From Thiotrichaceae bacterium (GTDB taxonomy: Bacteria > Pseudomonadota > Gammaproteobacteria > Thiotrichales > Thiotrichaceae), in the NCBI GenBank assembly GCA_026988295.1, contig JALSLM010000165.1:1-43481 (forward strand): a stretch of 43,481 bases of DNA. Direction: 5' to 3'. Under the pieces are notes generated by a model, which searched no databases, was not told where the DNA came from, and worked only from the letters and a program-made list of their open reading frames with translations. The position numbers and the translations under genes were made by a program. How positions within the stretch are numbered: the first letter of the stretch is position 1; each line of letters starts with the position of its first letter. Shown here in pieces: positions 22,636 through 31,438 of the stretch.

Positions 22636-24211
22636 ATGGATTTAAAAAGTATAGACAAAATAGAACAATCAACTGGTTTCGGTCGCAGTGAAACACTACG
22701 CATGAGCTTGGTATTAGCATTTATGATCGGGATCGTATTTTATACTCATTATATTATCCCTCACGATATTCCCGGTCGTATCCTATTGATTATTGCTGCC
22801 ATGATTGGTGGCTATATGGCATTAAACATTGGTGCAAATGATGTAGCCAATAATGTAGGTCCTGCGGTGGGGTCAAAGGCTTTAACCCTTATTGGAGCCA
22901 TAATTATTGCGGGAATTTTTGAGGCATCTGGTGCTTTAATTGCGGGAGGTGATGTAGTTAGTACAATAAAAAAGGGTATTATCAATCCTCAGATGATAAA
23001 AGATGGTTCAACTTTTATTTAGCTAATGATGGCCGCATTGCTTGCTGGTGCAATTTGGTTAAATATAGCGACTGCTGTTGGTGCACCTGTTTCAACCACT
23101 CACTCAATCGTTGGTGGTGTTATGGGAGCAGGTATCGCAGCTGGTGGATGGGGAATTGTTAACTGGGATAAAATGGTTGCGATAGCATCAAGCTGGGTTA
23201 TATCACCCCTATTAGGAGGGATTATAGCGCAGGCTTTTTATATCTGATCAAACATACAATTACTTACAAAAATGACAAAATTGCCGCTGCTAAACGTGTT
23301 GTTCCAATATTGATCTCGACTATGGTATGGACTTTCTCAACCTATCTTATTATGAAAGGTCTTAAAAAATCTTGAAAGTAGATATTTTTACTGCTTTAGG
23401 GATAGGTTTTGTTATCGCAGTAGTCGTTTATTTTATTATAAAACCCTTAATTTTTAAAGCTTCTGATAAGTTGGAAAATAATAAGCAGGCGATTAATGAT
23501 CTGTTTACGATCCCACTTATTTTTGCCGCTGCCTTATTGAGTTTTGCTCATGGTGCAAATGACGTTGCCAATGCAGTAGGTCCTTTAGCTGCAATTAATG
23601 ATGCTATCACCTCGGGTGGAGCCGTCGTAACCCAAGCCGCTATACCTTTATGGGTAATGATGGTTGGTGCTGTTGGAATCGTAATTGGCTTAGCTTTATT
23701 TGGTCCAAAACTCATCCGTACTGTTGGTTCTGAAATTACTGAACTCAATAAAATGCGTGCATTTAGCATTGCTATGGCAGCTTCTATCACTGTTATTATT
23801 GCTTCACAATTGGGCTTACCCGTGAGTTCGACACATATTGCTGTGGGTGGTATTTTTGGTGTGGGTTTTTTACGTGAATATTTAAAGAAATCTTATGATC
23901 GAATGGTTGATGAGATTGTTGATCATCATCAAGGCGAAGATCATGATGTTATCGAAGCATTTCTTGAAAATTTTCAAAAATCCTCAGTTAAGGGAAAGCA
24001 AGCAATGTTGCAAGAGTTAAAAGCTAAAAGAAGCGAAGCGCACTTTTCCAAGCGTGAGAGAAAATCACTTAAAAAGGTTTATAAAAAAGAGCTTGTTAAA
24101 AGGTCAGCATTATTAAAAATAGCCGCTGCGTGGATTATTACAGTACCTGCATCAGCAACACTTGCCGCTATAATTTTTTATACATTACGCGGTATGTTAT
24201 TAACTCAATAA
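22636..24211 (+). pseudogene. Inorganic phosphate transporter (Pit family), inactivated by one amber codon and two frameshifts
   Basis: The start is the ATG at 22636 behind AAAGGAAAA. The conceptual protein is about 525 residues with GANDVANNVG (N-half) and GANDVANAVG (C-half) Pit repeats and LPVSSTH-type motifs, so it is a full-length low-affinity phosphate (or metal-phosphate) symporter. The frame is broken three times: TAG at 23020-23022 (between STFI and LMMAAL); loss of one T in the T5 tract at 23235-23239; loss of one A in the A6 tract at 23364-23369. Restoring those bases gives a continuous Pit sequence. It is either a recent pseudogene or partly an assembly artefact. No PhoU-like partner is adjacent. 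Confidence 0.85.
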
Positions 24212-24227
24212 ATGTATTTATATTAAG

Positions 24228-24441
24228 CCTGAATCCGTGAGTCCAATGCGGATAGCAGGGGATAATATATTGGTTTAGCACGGGATTTAAAAAGCTCTGC
24301 ATAATTGAGTTCACCATCTGCTAGCGCAGATGGGAAGCTCACTAAATCTTAGCTTCACCCTTAGGTTAAGCGGGTATTTTTTAAACCCGTGCTGAATCAA
24401 TAGCTTATTTACTGTGCCGTAGTGGACTCACGGATTCAGGT
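24228..24441. repeat. ACCTGAATCCGTGAG-type palindromic element, copy F (long form)
   Basis: About 214 bp, same orientation as copy D and nearly identical to it, with the nested CCATCTGCTAGCGCAGATGG palindrome. It starts 17 bases past the pit remnant and abuts the next palindrome. Confidence 0.9.
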
Positions 24442-24496
24442 TAAGGAAAACCTGATCAATTCTAAACATAATTGGACTTGATCAGGGGCTCCTTAA
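24442..24496. repeat. TAAGGAAA-type small palindromic element, copy 6 (55 bp)
   Basis: TAAGGAAAACCTGATCAA pairs with TTGATCAGGGGCTCCTTA. It shares its first bases with the end of copy F, so the two elements are directly joined. Confidence 0.85.
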
Positions 24497-24554
24497 TACT
24501 TATCAACATTGTTTTGATGAGGTCAGACTCTCGCAAAGGAAGTAAATTAATAAA

Positions 24555-24588
24555 TACCCATCCCCCCCTTTTTTTGCATTTTTTATAA
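24555..24588 (-). repeat. G-tract repeat, copy 12 (G7, consensus)
   Basis: On the minus strand TTATAAAAAATGCAAAAAAA, G7, ATGGGTA. Intergenic, beyond the bamD 3' end. Confidence 0.88.
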
Positions 24589-24644
24589 CACGAATTTATT
24601 TTTATTGCCACACGCCACAGTCAAACCGATGACTCCTACTTAGC

Positions 24645-24717
24645 TTAGGAAAACCCTAATCAAGTCGAATTATTTTTAGCTTCGTGAATACTAATCGACT
24701 TAATCAGGTTTTCCTTA
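24645..24717. repeat. TAAGGAAA-type small palindromic element, copy 7 (supplies the bamD stop codon)
   Basis: AGGAAAACCCTAATCAAGT pairs with ACTTAATCAGGTTTTCCTTA. Its last three bases (24715-24717) are the TAA stop of the minus-strand bamD gene. Confidence 0.85.
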
Positions 24718-25488
24718 TCGTAAGCAGCTAAAATTTGTTCTTGTTGGAAAGTTTAACTTTAGAATTCGCATAGTGTCTTTAGCTAAATCATTCTTACCTA
24801 AGCTTCTTGCTGCACAGATTTTAATTTGTAAAGCTTTGATAACTGCTGGTGTTCCCTGATGATGTTTAATTGCATAGTCGGCACGATTATAAGCTGCAAG
24901 ATAAGCTCCTCGCTTCATATAATACTCGGCTATATTAACTTCTGTATCTGCCAGAGTATTTTTCAGAAAGTGCATCCGCAATTTAGCATCTTTAACATAA
25001 GGGCTTTTAGGGTGACGAGTTAACAAGGTCGAAAAATCATGAAAAGCTTCTTTTTGTCTAACACCATCTAAGTCAGAAAAGTTACGAGGAAAAACCTTGT
25101 CAATTAAACTACCCCCTCTTCCAAAATTAATTAAACCACGAAGGTATAAAGCATAATCCATTCTTGGGCTACGGGGGTACAGTCGCATATAGCGATCTAT
25201 AGTATCCAGTGCAGTATCAGGCTCATCATACTTATAATACGCATAAGCCTGTTCTAATAGGGCCTGTTGCGCATAACGACCCAGCGGGTATTTAGCTTCG
25301 AGTGTTTCATACTGTTTAATCGCTGTTTCATAGTTACTGGCTTTAAGTGAAGCTCTAGCATTTTGAAAAAGTTTGTTAGCAGAATAACCTGATGTTAAAT
25401 CTGGTTTTTCTTTTTCTTGAAAGATAGAACAGGATGATAAACTTAATGAAGTGCTAATCATTAAGAAGATAAGGAAATTTTTGAGCAT
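24715..25488 (-). CDS. bamD: BamD, outer membrane beta-barrel assembly lipoprotein
   Basis: 257 residues from the ATG at 25488, chosen because it gives the lipoprotein signal MLKNFLIF...LSLSSC with the lipidated Cys at position 20; in-frame ATGs at 25530 and 25542 would add 14 or 18 residues. The tetratricopeptide-like repeats (YETAIKQYETLEAKYPLGRYA, YAYYKYDEPDTALDTIDRYMRLYP) match BamD/ComL. It is an essential partner of BamA in inserting outer membrane proteins. It is divergent from rluD, as in E. coli. The stop codon lies in the terminal bases of a palindromic repeat, so the extreme C-terminus may have been modified. Confidence 0.95.
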   Translation of the reverse strand: MLKNFLIFLMISTSLSLSSCSIFQEKEKPDLTSGYSANKLFQNARASLKASNYETAIKQYETLEAKYPLGRYAQQALLEQAYAYYKYDEPDTALDTIDRYMRLYPRSPRMDYALYLRGLINFGRGGSLIDKVFPRNFSDLDGVRQKEAFHDFSTLLTRHPKSPYVKDAKLRMHFLKNTLADTEVNIAEYYMKRGAYLAAYNRADYAIKHHQGTPAVIKALQIKICAARSLGKNDLAKDTMRILKLNFPTRTNFSCLR

Positions 25489-25651
25489 AATATTTTTTCT
25501 ACAGAACAGTTTGTTATTAAGCAGGAACATGTGAATAGCCATTTTATTTTAATATCCGAATAATTATACAGCAAATTAAGGTTTTCAACATAGCCAAGAA
25601 TTATTCCCTATAATTGGAGGGAGTTTTCAGAAATATGGATATTAAAAAGCG

Positions 25652-26611
25652 ATGAGCACAAAAGAAAAGATTTTTTTAATTGGCCCAGAAGGTAGCCTAG
25701 GCGAAAGACTAGATGTGATTGTCGCACAACTGTGCCCACAATTTTCACGTAGCCAGTTACAAAAGTGGATAAAGTCAGGCGATATTCTACTCAATAATAA
25801 GAAAGCAAAAACACGTGATAAGATCTTTGGTGGCGAAGAAATAACAGTAACGCCAATGCAATCTGAGCAAACCCATGATTTACCAGAAGCAATAGATCTG
25901 GATATTGTCTTTGAAGATGAAGCAATGTTAGTCATTAATAAACCTGCAGGTTTAGTTGTTCACCCAGGTGCTGGCAATCTTACAGGAACCTTGGTTAACG
26001 GCTTATTAGCCCATAATGAAAAACAAAAAAACCTACCTAGAGCGGGAATTGTGCATCGCCTTGATAAAGATACGACTGGTTTGATGATGGTTGCAAAAAC
26101 ACTGGAATCCTACACTGCTTTGGTCAATCAATTACAGGCTCGTGAGGTAAAAAGAGAATATTTAGCACTAGTTTCAACAGATGTAATAGCAGGAGATACC
26201 ATCGAAGGCAATATTGGTAGACATCCGCGTGATAGAAAACGTATGACTGTATTAACTATGGGAGGCGGTAAAACAGCGATTACCCATTACCTTGTAGAAC
26301 AACGTCTTTTTCATCATACATTATTGCGTGTTAATCTTGAGACGGGGCGCACACATCAGATACGTGTACATCTAGCTTGGAAACACATGCCAATTGTAGG
26401 TGATAGAATCTATGGTGGAAGACCTCGGGTGCCAGCAAATCTTGATGAAGAAATCCGCATTAAAATACAAAGAATGAATCGCCAAGCATTACATGCGACA
26501 CGTTTGACTCTGATTCATCCTATAACAGGTAAAGAAGTATCGTGGGAAGCTCAAATGCCCAAAGCAATGCAGAAGTTAGTAGACAGCTTGGATATTGACA
26601 AGAATCATTAA
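25652..26611 (+). CDS. rluD: RluD, 23S rRNA pseudouridine(1911/1915/1917) synthase
   Basis: 319 residues: an N-terminal S4 RNA-binding domain (about 18-75), then the RluA-type catalytic domain with HRLDKDTTGLMM (catalytic Asp138) and the C-terminal GRTHQIRVHLAW motif. It modifies helix 69 of 23S rRNA. bamD/rluD divergence is conserved in gammaproteobacteria, but the expected downstream gene pgeF is at the far left of the window instead. Its 3' end overlaps the convergent GTPase gene by four bases. Confidence 0.95.
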   Translation: MSTKEKIFLIGPEGSLGERLDVIVAQLCPQFSRSQLQKWIKSGDILLNNKKAKTRDKIFGGEEITVTPMQSEQTHDLPEAIDLDIVFEDEAMLVINKPAGLVVHPGAGNLTGTLVNGLLAHNEKQKNLPRAGIVHRLDKDTTGLMMVAKTLESYTALVNQLQAREVKREYLALVSTDVIAGDTIEGNIGRHPRDRKRMTVLTMGGGKTAITHYLVEQRLFHHTLLRVNLETGRTHQIRVHLAWKHMPIVGDRIYGGRPRVPANLDEEIRIKIQRMNRQALHATRLTLIHPITGKEVSWEAQMPKAMQKLVDSLDIDKNH

Positions 26612-28107
26612 GCTTTTTTAGAGCCTTTTAAATATTGAATAATCTCTTCTTTTGCTTCGCTCATCACTGAATCACGATCTAGGCTTTCTAAAATATTTTG
26701 TACTATAAGTTTTGGGCCTGTTTCACCCCATGACTTTCCTTTTACCAAATATTCTTCAGCAACACGCCCGACAACTAATGTGCTATACCATGCGACTGCA
26801 CCTTGTGCCACACCTGTGACGACAGTAGAAAAACCAGCCGTAGTTATTTTTAGTGCTGATGATGCAAAATAAATCACCCAAAAAGTTGCATACAAAACTA
26901 ACATTTGTGCAGCAATGGTTTTTATTAGGCCACCTGCTTCAGATTTAGTCATCGGCAAACCATAAATGCGTGATAAATGGATTACCATACTGACATCTAT
27001 TGCTGCGGCTGCCAGTAAGTCTGCTATTGGTACAGGGTTAAGGGCTACGGCAATGCCTTTGCCAACACAATACATGTGAATAGTCTCTTCACCCACCTGC
27101 TTGCGTGTAGATAACAACTTTTCACCTAATTGCTCACTTAAGTTTCCTGCAAATAATGAAGCATTTAATGCTGATAATGTTTTACCTTCCGACTCGATAA
27201 TATCCCAAAGGCGTGTTTTTAAATTGAAAATATCAACAGGACGCTGGCGTACTGTTTCTGTTTCATTACCCTCATCATCGACATGAATGACAATTTGTTT
27301 GCTGGGTGAAGCTGCTGTAAAAATAATATTTTCAGGCGCAATAATACCCGCAACTCGTTTACGAATAATACTGCGAAGCTGTAAAATTTCATCTTGATTG
27401 TATTGATCTGTCTTATTTATTACTAAAATAATTGGGCGTTGTGTTTTAGCAACTGTTTTTAGTGCTTTAAATTCAATATCTGTCAAATCACTATCTACGA
27501 CAAAGAGTAATAAATCTGAGCGACTCGCCACATCATGTGCTAATTGCTCTCTTTCTTCTCCATTAATCTCATTAATTCCTGGTGTATCAATCAGATATAT
27601 TCCACCTGCATCTACTTTTTCCCACTCAGCAATACCATCCGTTTTTGTCTCACCATGCAAAATGCTAACACTAAAGGTTTGTTTACCTAATAAAGCATTA
27701 AGTACTGATGATTTTCCAACGCTAACCCGACCGAATACTGCAATGTGCAGATGCCCATTTTCCAGTTTATCAAGCATGGTTCGAAGTTGTTTGTATTCAT
27801 CACGAAGGACATCTCTCACAGAGCTAGGAATGCGCGTATCATCAAGCAATTCCGTTAAGCTTTCTTTTGCCATATCTAGATTAGTGTCGCCCGTATTATT
27901 TTCAGCAACAATATCATCGACCTGCTCTATTTCTTGTTCGGAGCCTTGATTAGAACTTAGTTTAGAATTTATTTTAGAACTTATTTTAGAGCCCATGACC
28001 AAATCATTATTCTCATCTAACTGTGTGTGGCTTTCTAGCCCATCACTTTTTTTGGTTTTCGAAAACCAGTCTGGCAAATAGTCTTGCGCGGTCTTCAAGA
28101 TTTTCAC
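26608..28107 (-). CDS. GTPase with DUF697 membrane domain (1)
   Basis: 499 residues. An Asn/Ser/Lys-rich N-terminus is followed by an Era-like G domain: G1 FGRVSVGKSS (near residue 125), G3 DTPGINE, G4 NKTDQ. A C-terminal DUF697 region has hydrophobic segments (VALNPVPIADLLAAAAIDVSMV; MLVLYATFWVIYFA). DUF697 GTPases are linked to stress or envelope processes without a defined biochemical role. It overlaps the next upstream gene by 65 bases, so the two form a coupled pair and probably a heteromeric system. Confidence 0.82.
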   Translation of the reverse strand: MKILKTAQDYLPDWFSKTKKSDGLESHTQLDENNDLVMGSKISSKINSKLSSNQGSEQEIEQVDDIVAENNTGDTNLDMAKESLTELLDDTRIPSSVRDVLRDEYKQLRTMLDKLENGHLHIAVFGRVSVGKSSVLNALLGKQTFSVSILHGETKTDGIAEWEKVDAGGIYLIDTPGINEINGEEREQLAHDVASRSDLLLFVVDSDLTDIEFKALKTVAKTQRPIILVINKTDQYNQDEILQLRSIIRKRVAGIIAPENIIFTAASPSKQIVIHVDDEGNETETVRQRPVDIFNLKTRLWDIIESEGKTLSALNASLFAGNLSEQLGEKLLSTRKQVGEETIHMYCVGKGIAVALNPVPIADLLAAAAIDVSMVIHLSRIYGLPMTKSEAGGLIKTIAAQMLVLYATFWVIYFASSALKITTAGFSTVVTGVAQGAVAWYSTLVVGRVAEEYLVKGKSWGETGPKLIVQNILESLDRDSVMSEAKEEIIQYLKGSKKA

Positions 28108-29515
28108 TTAACATCTCCTTAAATGTGAGGGCTGTTGGTGCTGGTTGCAGCTTGCCACGTTGCCGTAATGTTTTATTCACTGCATGACCCAATGCATCAA
28201 AAATCATTCCATAAGCAACGGCATGAGTTAAACCACCAGTCACAGTACCAATTCCAGGAAATGCCTTCATACCGTTTCCTGCTACAGCCAATATTAATGG
28301 TGCGCTCTTTTTCATTTGACCACCACTAAAATCCAGTAATTTATCAATATCTAATTGGCGTACTGGCACGTCATATAAGGCACAAAGTTGTCTAACCATC
28401 TGAGTCCCCAACACCCCCTGAATAACCAGATCAGAACCTGGGCTGATCGCTGCCAAAGCACCTATAACAGCTTTTCGGGTAGAATTTTTTATAATAGACT
28501 CTGCTTTATCATCCCTAAAGCTTATTTTAGCATTATCTAATTTTTGTTTAACTAATACAAAAACACTCGCATCACGTAACGTTTCTAACAAGCCACTTTG
28601 AGTATCAATCTCATCTTGTAAAGCTTGTGCGAGATTAAAAACATTCGCCCTGCGCTCACGAATAATATTCTCTTCCCGACCATCAGGATATATTTTAAGA
28701 ACCTCTTCTTCGCCACCTGATTGTATAAAAACAAGTTTAATAAGCTGATCAGGAAAATGTTCATTAAAACGCTCCTTAATCAGCAACTTTTCTTCATCAC
28801 TAAATCGATCACTTTTATTTAGAGCAACCAATAAAGGTTTACCATAACTTTTTAATTGTTGAATATCATTAAACTGTGTTCGAGATAAATCTGAATCAGT
28901 GACATAAACCACAACTTGAGCACGAATAGCTTCCTCTTGCGCAAGAATATCTAAATCACCTTCAGCCTCATTTCGACCTGGTAAATCAGTCAGAACAAGT
29001 TGATCACCCGATGTACTCTTCCACGTATATTCTTTGATCTCCTGCGTAGATCCACCACGAACATTAATCTCAAGCTGTGCATCAGGCAACAAGGCTTTTA
29101 CAATTGAAGATTTACCCGTGCTCACATCACCAAATAATGCTACATGGATAGTTCCCGTCTCTTTTCGTCTCTGTAACACCTCGATTTCACGACGCATTAC
29201 AGCAATATCCATACCCGTATCTTCAGCCTGATCAAGCTCTTCCAAAATACTTTCTTGAGTAACCTCAGTATTCTTAGACTTATCATTTTTTGATGCAGGA
29301 CGCAAAAGCTTATAAACCAAATAAAAGCTAAAAATCAACCCCGCACTAATTAAAGCCACATAAGTATAATAAAGAGCTGGAGGCAGTTGCTCTAGGCGCT
29401 CCCATACTTCGAGCGCACTACGTGTAGCGGAAAAAATAAAAAGTAAAAGCAGAAAAGTCCCTAGAACGACACCCACTGCAATTAATTTACGAAATTTAAA
29501 ACCCATTTTTTTCAT
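28043..29515 (-). CDS. GTPase with DUF697-like domain and N-terminal membrane anchor (2)
   Basis: 490 residues: two N-terminal hydrophobic segments (about 12-30 and 46-66), then a G domain with G1 FGDVSTGKSS, G3 DLPGRNE and G4 NKSDR. A C-terminal domain (residues 340-470) resembles DUF697, with AISPGSDLVIQGVLG, LYDVPVRQLD and a Gly/Ala-rich AVAGNGMKAFPGIGTVTGGLTHA segment. It is the upstream partner of the preceding GTPase, whose start lies inside this gene's 3' end. A promoter should lie in 29516-29600, but no strong match is seen. Confidence 0.8.
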   Translation of the reverse strand: MKKMGFKFRKLIAVGVVLGTFLLLLFIFSATRSALEVWERLEQLPPALYYTYVALISAGLIFSFYLVYKLLRPASKNDKSKNTEVTQESILEELDQAEDTGMDIAVMRREIEVLQRRKETGTIHVALFGDVSTGKSSIVKALLPDAQLEINVRGGSTQEIKEYTWKSTSGDQLVLTDLPGRNEAEGDLDILAQEEAIRAQVVVYVTDSDLSRTQFNDIQQLKSYGKPLLVALNKSDRFSDEEKLLIKERFNEHFPDQLIKLVFIQSGGEEEVLKIYPDGREENIIRERRANVFNLAQALQDEIDTQSGLLETLRDASVFVLVKQKLDNAKISFRDDKAESIIKNSTRKAVIGALAAISPGSDLVIQGVLGTQMVRQLCALYDVPVRQLDIDKLLDFSGGQMKKSAPLILAVAGNGMKAFPGIGTVTGGLTHAVAYGMIFDALGHAVNKTLRQRGKLQPAPTALTFKEMLSENLEDRARLFARLVFENQKK

Positions 29516-29665
29516 AAAGTAACATCGACTATTATTTACAATCGTGATTCTCTCACATATCTCTGATTAAAAACCGCCCTATTTTAGAATTTTAAACACA
29601 AAAGCAGTATTTCCTCTTATGATAACAGTTATAACACTGAGAAAAATCAAACCGAGATTGGAAAT

Positions 29666-29907
29666 ATGACACTAGTTTTGGAAACCTCCCCGATGGTGTT
29701 GATGAAAAAGAGATGAAAAGTCTGATGCAACGCCACAACCCTTCAAGCATTGAATTTCTTGATAAAACCTCATCAAAGCACTCTCTTTATGAATGCATGG
29801 TTACATTTGATAACCAAGATCCAATTATTGGCTCAATAATTGAGCAACACTATAATCATCTTTGCTGGAAAGGCACATGCATTAGTGCGCATCGTTTAAT
29901 TTTTTAA
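29666..29907 (+). pseudogene. Small RRM-like RNA-binding protein with an apparent one-base frameshift
   Basis: An ATG at 29666 reads MTLVLE and then closes quickly at a TGA. Adding one A to the AAA at 29682-29684 makes the frame continue as MTLVLENLPDGVDEKEMK..., joining the open stretch 29713-29907. The joined ~81-residue product has an RRM-like beta-alpha-beta pattern: LVLENLPDGVDEKEMKSLM, a central YECMVTFDNQD strand and WKGTCISAHRLIF at the end. If the lesion is real, only the fragment from 29713 could be made. The family call rests on pattern only. Confidence 0.4.
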
Positions 29908-29912
29908 CTTTA

Positions 29913-29945
29913 ACCTGAATTCGTGAGCTCAATGCGGTTTCAGGT
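29913..29945. repeat. ACCTGAATCCGTGAG-type element, copy H (collapsed remnant)
   Basis: ACCTGAATTCGTGAGCTCA followed by ATGCGG and then TTTCAGGT: the left end joined straight to the right end, with about 180 bases of the centre deleted. Confidence 0.75.
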
Positions 29946-29967
29946 TTAACTTTTTTTACTGTGATGA

Positions 29968-30591
29968 TCAACTAGTCTCACAAATATCTTTCCAAGCACT
30001 ATGCTCCTTTATTAAGCTCAAAGCATCCTGCAATAATGTCTTACCAGGCTCCATATTAAACCACGTAGAAAGCCCAGAAGGATGAGGCAATGGAATACAA
30101 TCAATCTGTAAATCAGGTGTATCAATAATAAATTGTTGACCCACAACGTCAACCAATTTATCTGCTTTTAAGTATTGTGCAATCGCCAACTTTCCCACGG
30201 GAATAATCAACTTAGGCTGGAGTATTTGATATTCTTGTTCAAGCCACGGCTTGCAATTAGCAATTTCTTTTTTATTGGGTACACGATCCCCACTTCCTTT
30301 AAGGTTCTTCCCTGGAAAACACCGACAAACCGCAGCCATATAAACCCGTTCACGAAAAGCCTCCTCATCAAGACCAATCCCAGCAAACCATTTAAACAAT
30401 GTTTTACCCGCCGTCCAACCGAAAGGCTTCCCCACCCTACCCTCATGGATGCCCGGAGCTTGCCCCACAAGCATAATTGATGAAAGTATAGGGGAACAAG
30501 TAATCACGGGTTGGATCATATCAGGACAACGGCTACAAATACTTAAAGATTGTTGATGTTTTTTTATTTTAGCTTGCATTATTTTACTCAA
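29968..30591 (-). CDS. Uracil-DNA glycosylase family (Fe-S type, COG1573-like)
   Basis: 207 residues. The catalytic-site motif VGQAPGIHEGRVGKPFGWTAG and the C-terminal LPHPSG are those of family 4/5-type uracil-DNA glycosylases. Four Cys in the expected places (CSRC near the N-terminus, CRCFPGK and ANCKPW in the middle) suggest a 4Fe-4S cluster. It would remove uracil from DNA in base excision repair. It is a standalone gene, divergent from rplU. Confidence 0.82.
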   Translation of the reverse strand: MSKIMQAKIKKHQQSLSICSRCPDMIQPVITCSPILSSIMLVGQAPGIHEGRVGKPFGWTAGKTLFKWFAGIGLDEEAFRERVYMAAVCRCFPGKNLKGSGDRVPNKKEIANCKPWLEQEYQILQPKLIIPVGKLAIAQYLKADKLVDVVGQQFIIDTPDLQIDCIPLPHPSGLSTWFNMEPGKTLLQDALSLIKEHSAWKDICETS

Positions 30592-30721
30592 GTCATAATA
30601 CCTAAACTCATGAAGCTGGTATAAAGTAATCTCTCAGATTTAGGTAATAGCCTAATTATTGCGTCCTTCCCAAGACCAATCAATAATTAAAACAAGATTC
30701 AACTTAAATTTAATTCAATGC

Positions 30722-30750
30722 TTGACAAATCCATCTGATTCCAGTTTAAT
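30722..30750 (+). promoter_or_regulatory. Sigma-70 promoter of rplU
   Basis: TTGACA (30722-30727), 17-base spacer, TTTAAT (30745-30750), followed by a GC-rich CGCGCGGC start region as in ribosomal protein promoters. The resulting leader before rplU is about 90 bases. Confidence 0.8.
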
Positions 30751-30849
30751 CGCGCGGCTTAGCTGGATTCGCTGTTACGAACAGTGTTCATACACGTTAT
30801 TCAGCAAGAATTTTCAACCCCAAACTCGTATTTCGAAGGAAGAATTAAA

Positions 30850-31242
30850 ATGTACGCAGTAATTAAAACAGGTGGTAAACAATACCGTGTTTCGCCTGGT
30901 GATATGTTAAAAGTAGAAACGATTGATGCAGAAGTTGGCGCAACCATTGATTTTGAAGAAATTATGATGATTGCAAATGGTGACGACATTACTGTTGGCA
31001 CACCTACAATTGCTAGCGCAAAAGTTGCCGCTCTCGTTGTTGCACATGGTCGTGCTAAAAAGATTGAAATTGTTAAATTCAGACGACGCAAGCATCACCA
31101 AAAACGCACGGGTCATCGTCAGAACTTTACACAGGTTCAAATCCAGAATATTAATGGTGAAGGTGCTCCTGAAAGAGTTGCCGTTCCTAAAACTGCTGAA
31201 TCTGAAGAAGTTGCTACTAAAGAATCAGATTCTAGTGACTAA
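30850..31242 (+). CDS. rplU: Ribosomal protein bL21
   Basis: 130 residues from the ATG at 30850 ([14 protein letters not shown]) behind CGAAGGAAG; a start further upstream would add non-conserved residues. It has the [23 protein letters not shown] signature of bL21. An acidic/Ser-rich tail of about 27 residues extends past the usual end at about 103. It is followed by a strong terminator and then the unrelated RDD operon. The customary partner rpmA (bL27) and obgE are not here, which is unusual. Confidence 0.95.
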   Translation: MYAVIKTGGKQYRVSPGDMLKVETIDAEVGATIDFEEIMMIANGDDITVGTPTIASAKVAALVVAHGRAKKIEIVKFRRRKHHQKRTGHRQNFTQVQIQNINGEGAPERVAVPKTAESEEVATKESDSSD

Positions 31243-31290
31243 CATGGAAAGCAACACTGAAAAGGAGTAATTTTCCTTTTCATCTTTCCT

Positions 31291-31321
31291 AAAAGGCGGC
31301 TTATCAGGTCGCCTTTTTTTA
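31291..31321 (+). terminator. Rho-independent terminator of rplU
   Basis: AAAAGGCGGC (31291-31300), loop TTATCAG, GTCGCCTTTT (31308-31317), with a T7 run at 31314-31320. A classical intrinsic terminator 49 bases past the stop codon. Confidence 0.9.
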
Positions 31322-31371
31322 TTGTGAAAAAATGAGTAAAATAACTTATTTGATTATATACGTCATGCTTT

Positions 31372-31403
31372 ACACCCATCCCCCCCCTTTTTTTACATAT
31401 TTT
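31372..31403 (-). repeat. G-tract repeat, copy 13 (G8)
   Basis: On the minus strand AAAATATGTAAAAAAA, G8, ATGGGTG. It is located 36-67 bases upstream of the RDD gene, where the operon promoter or leader should be. Confidence 0.85.
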
Positions 31404-31438
31404 GGGGATACCAATAAAAAGTTCTAATAAATAATAAT

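Noticed and set aside
22636-23022. A separate short Pit-like gene ending at 23022 as a functional split transporter
   Set aside because: The sequence continues in the same frame directly after the TAG with the expected Pit residues, and two frameshifts follow; decay or sequencing error explains it better.
30592-30849. A ribosomal-protein autoregulatory RNA leader before rplU
   Set aside because: The promoter leaves about 90 bases of leader, but I could not build a convincing conserved structure from it.
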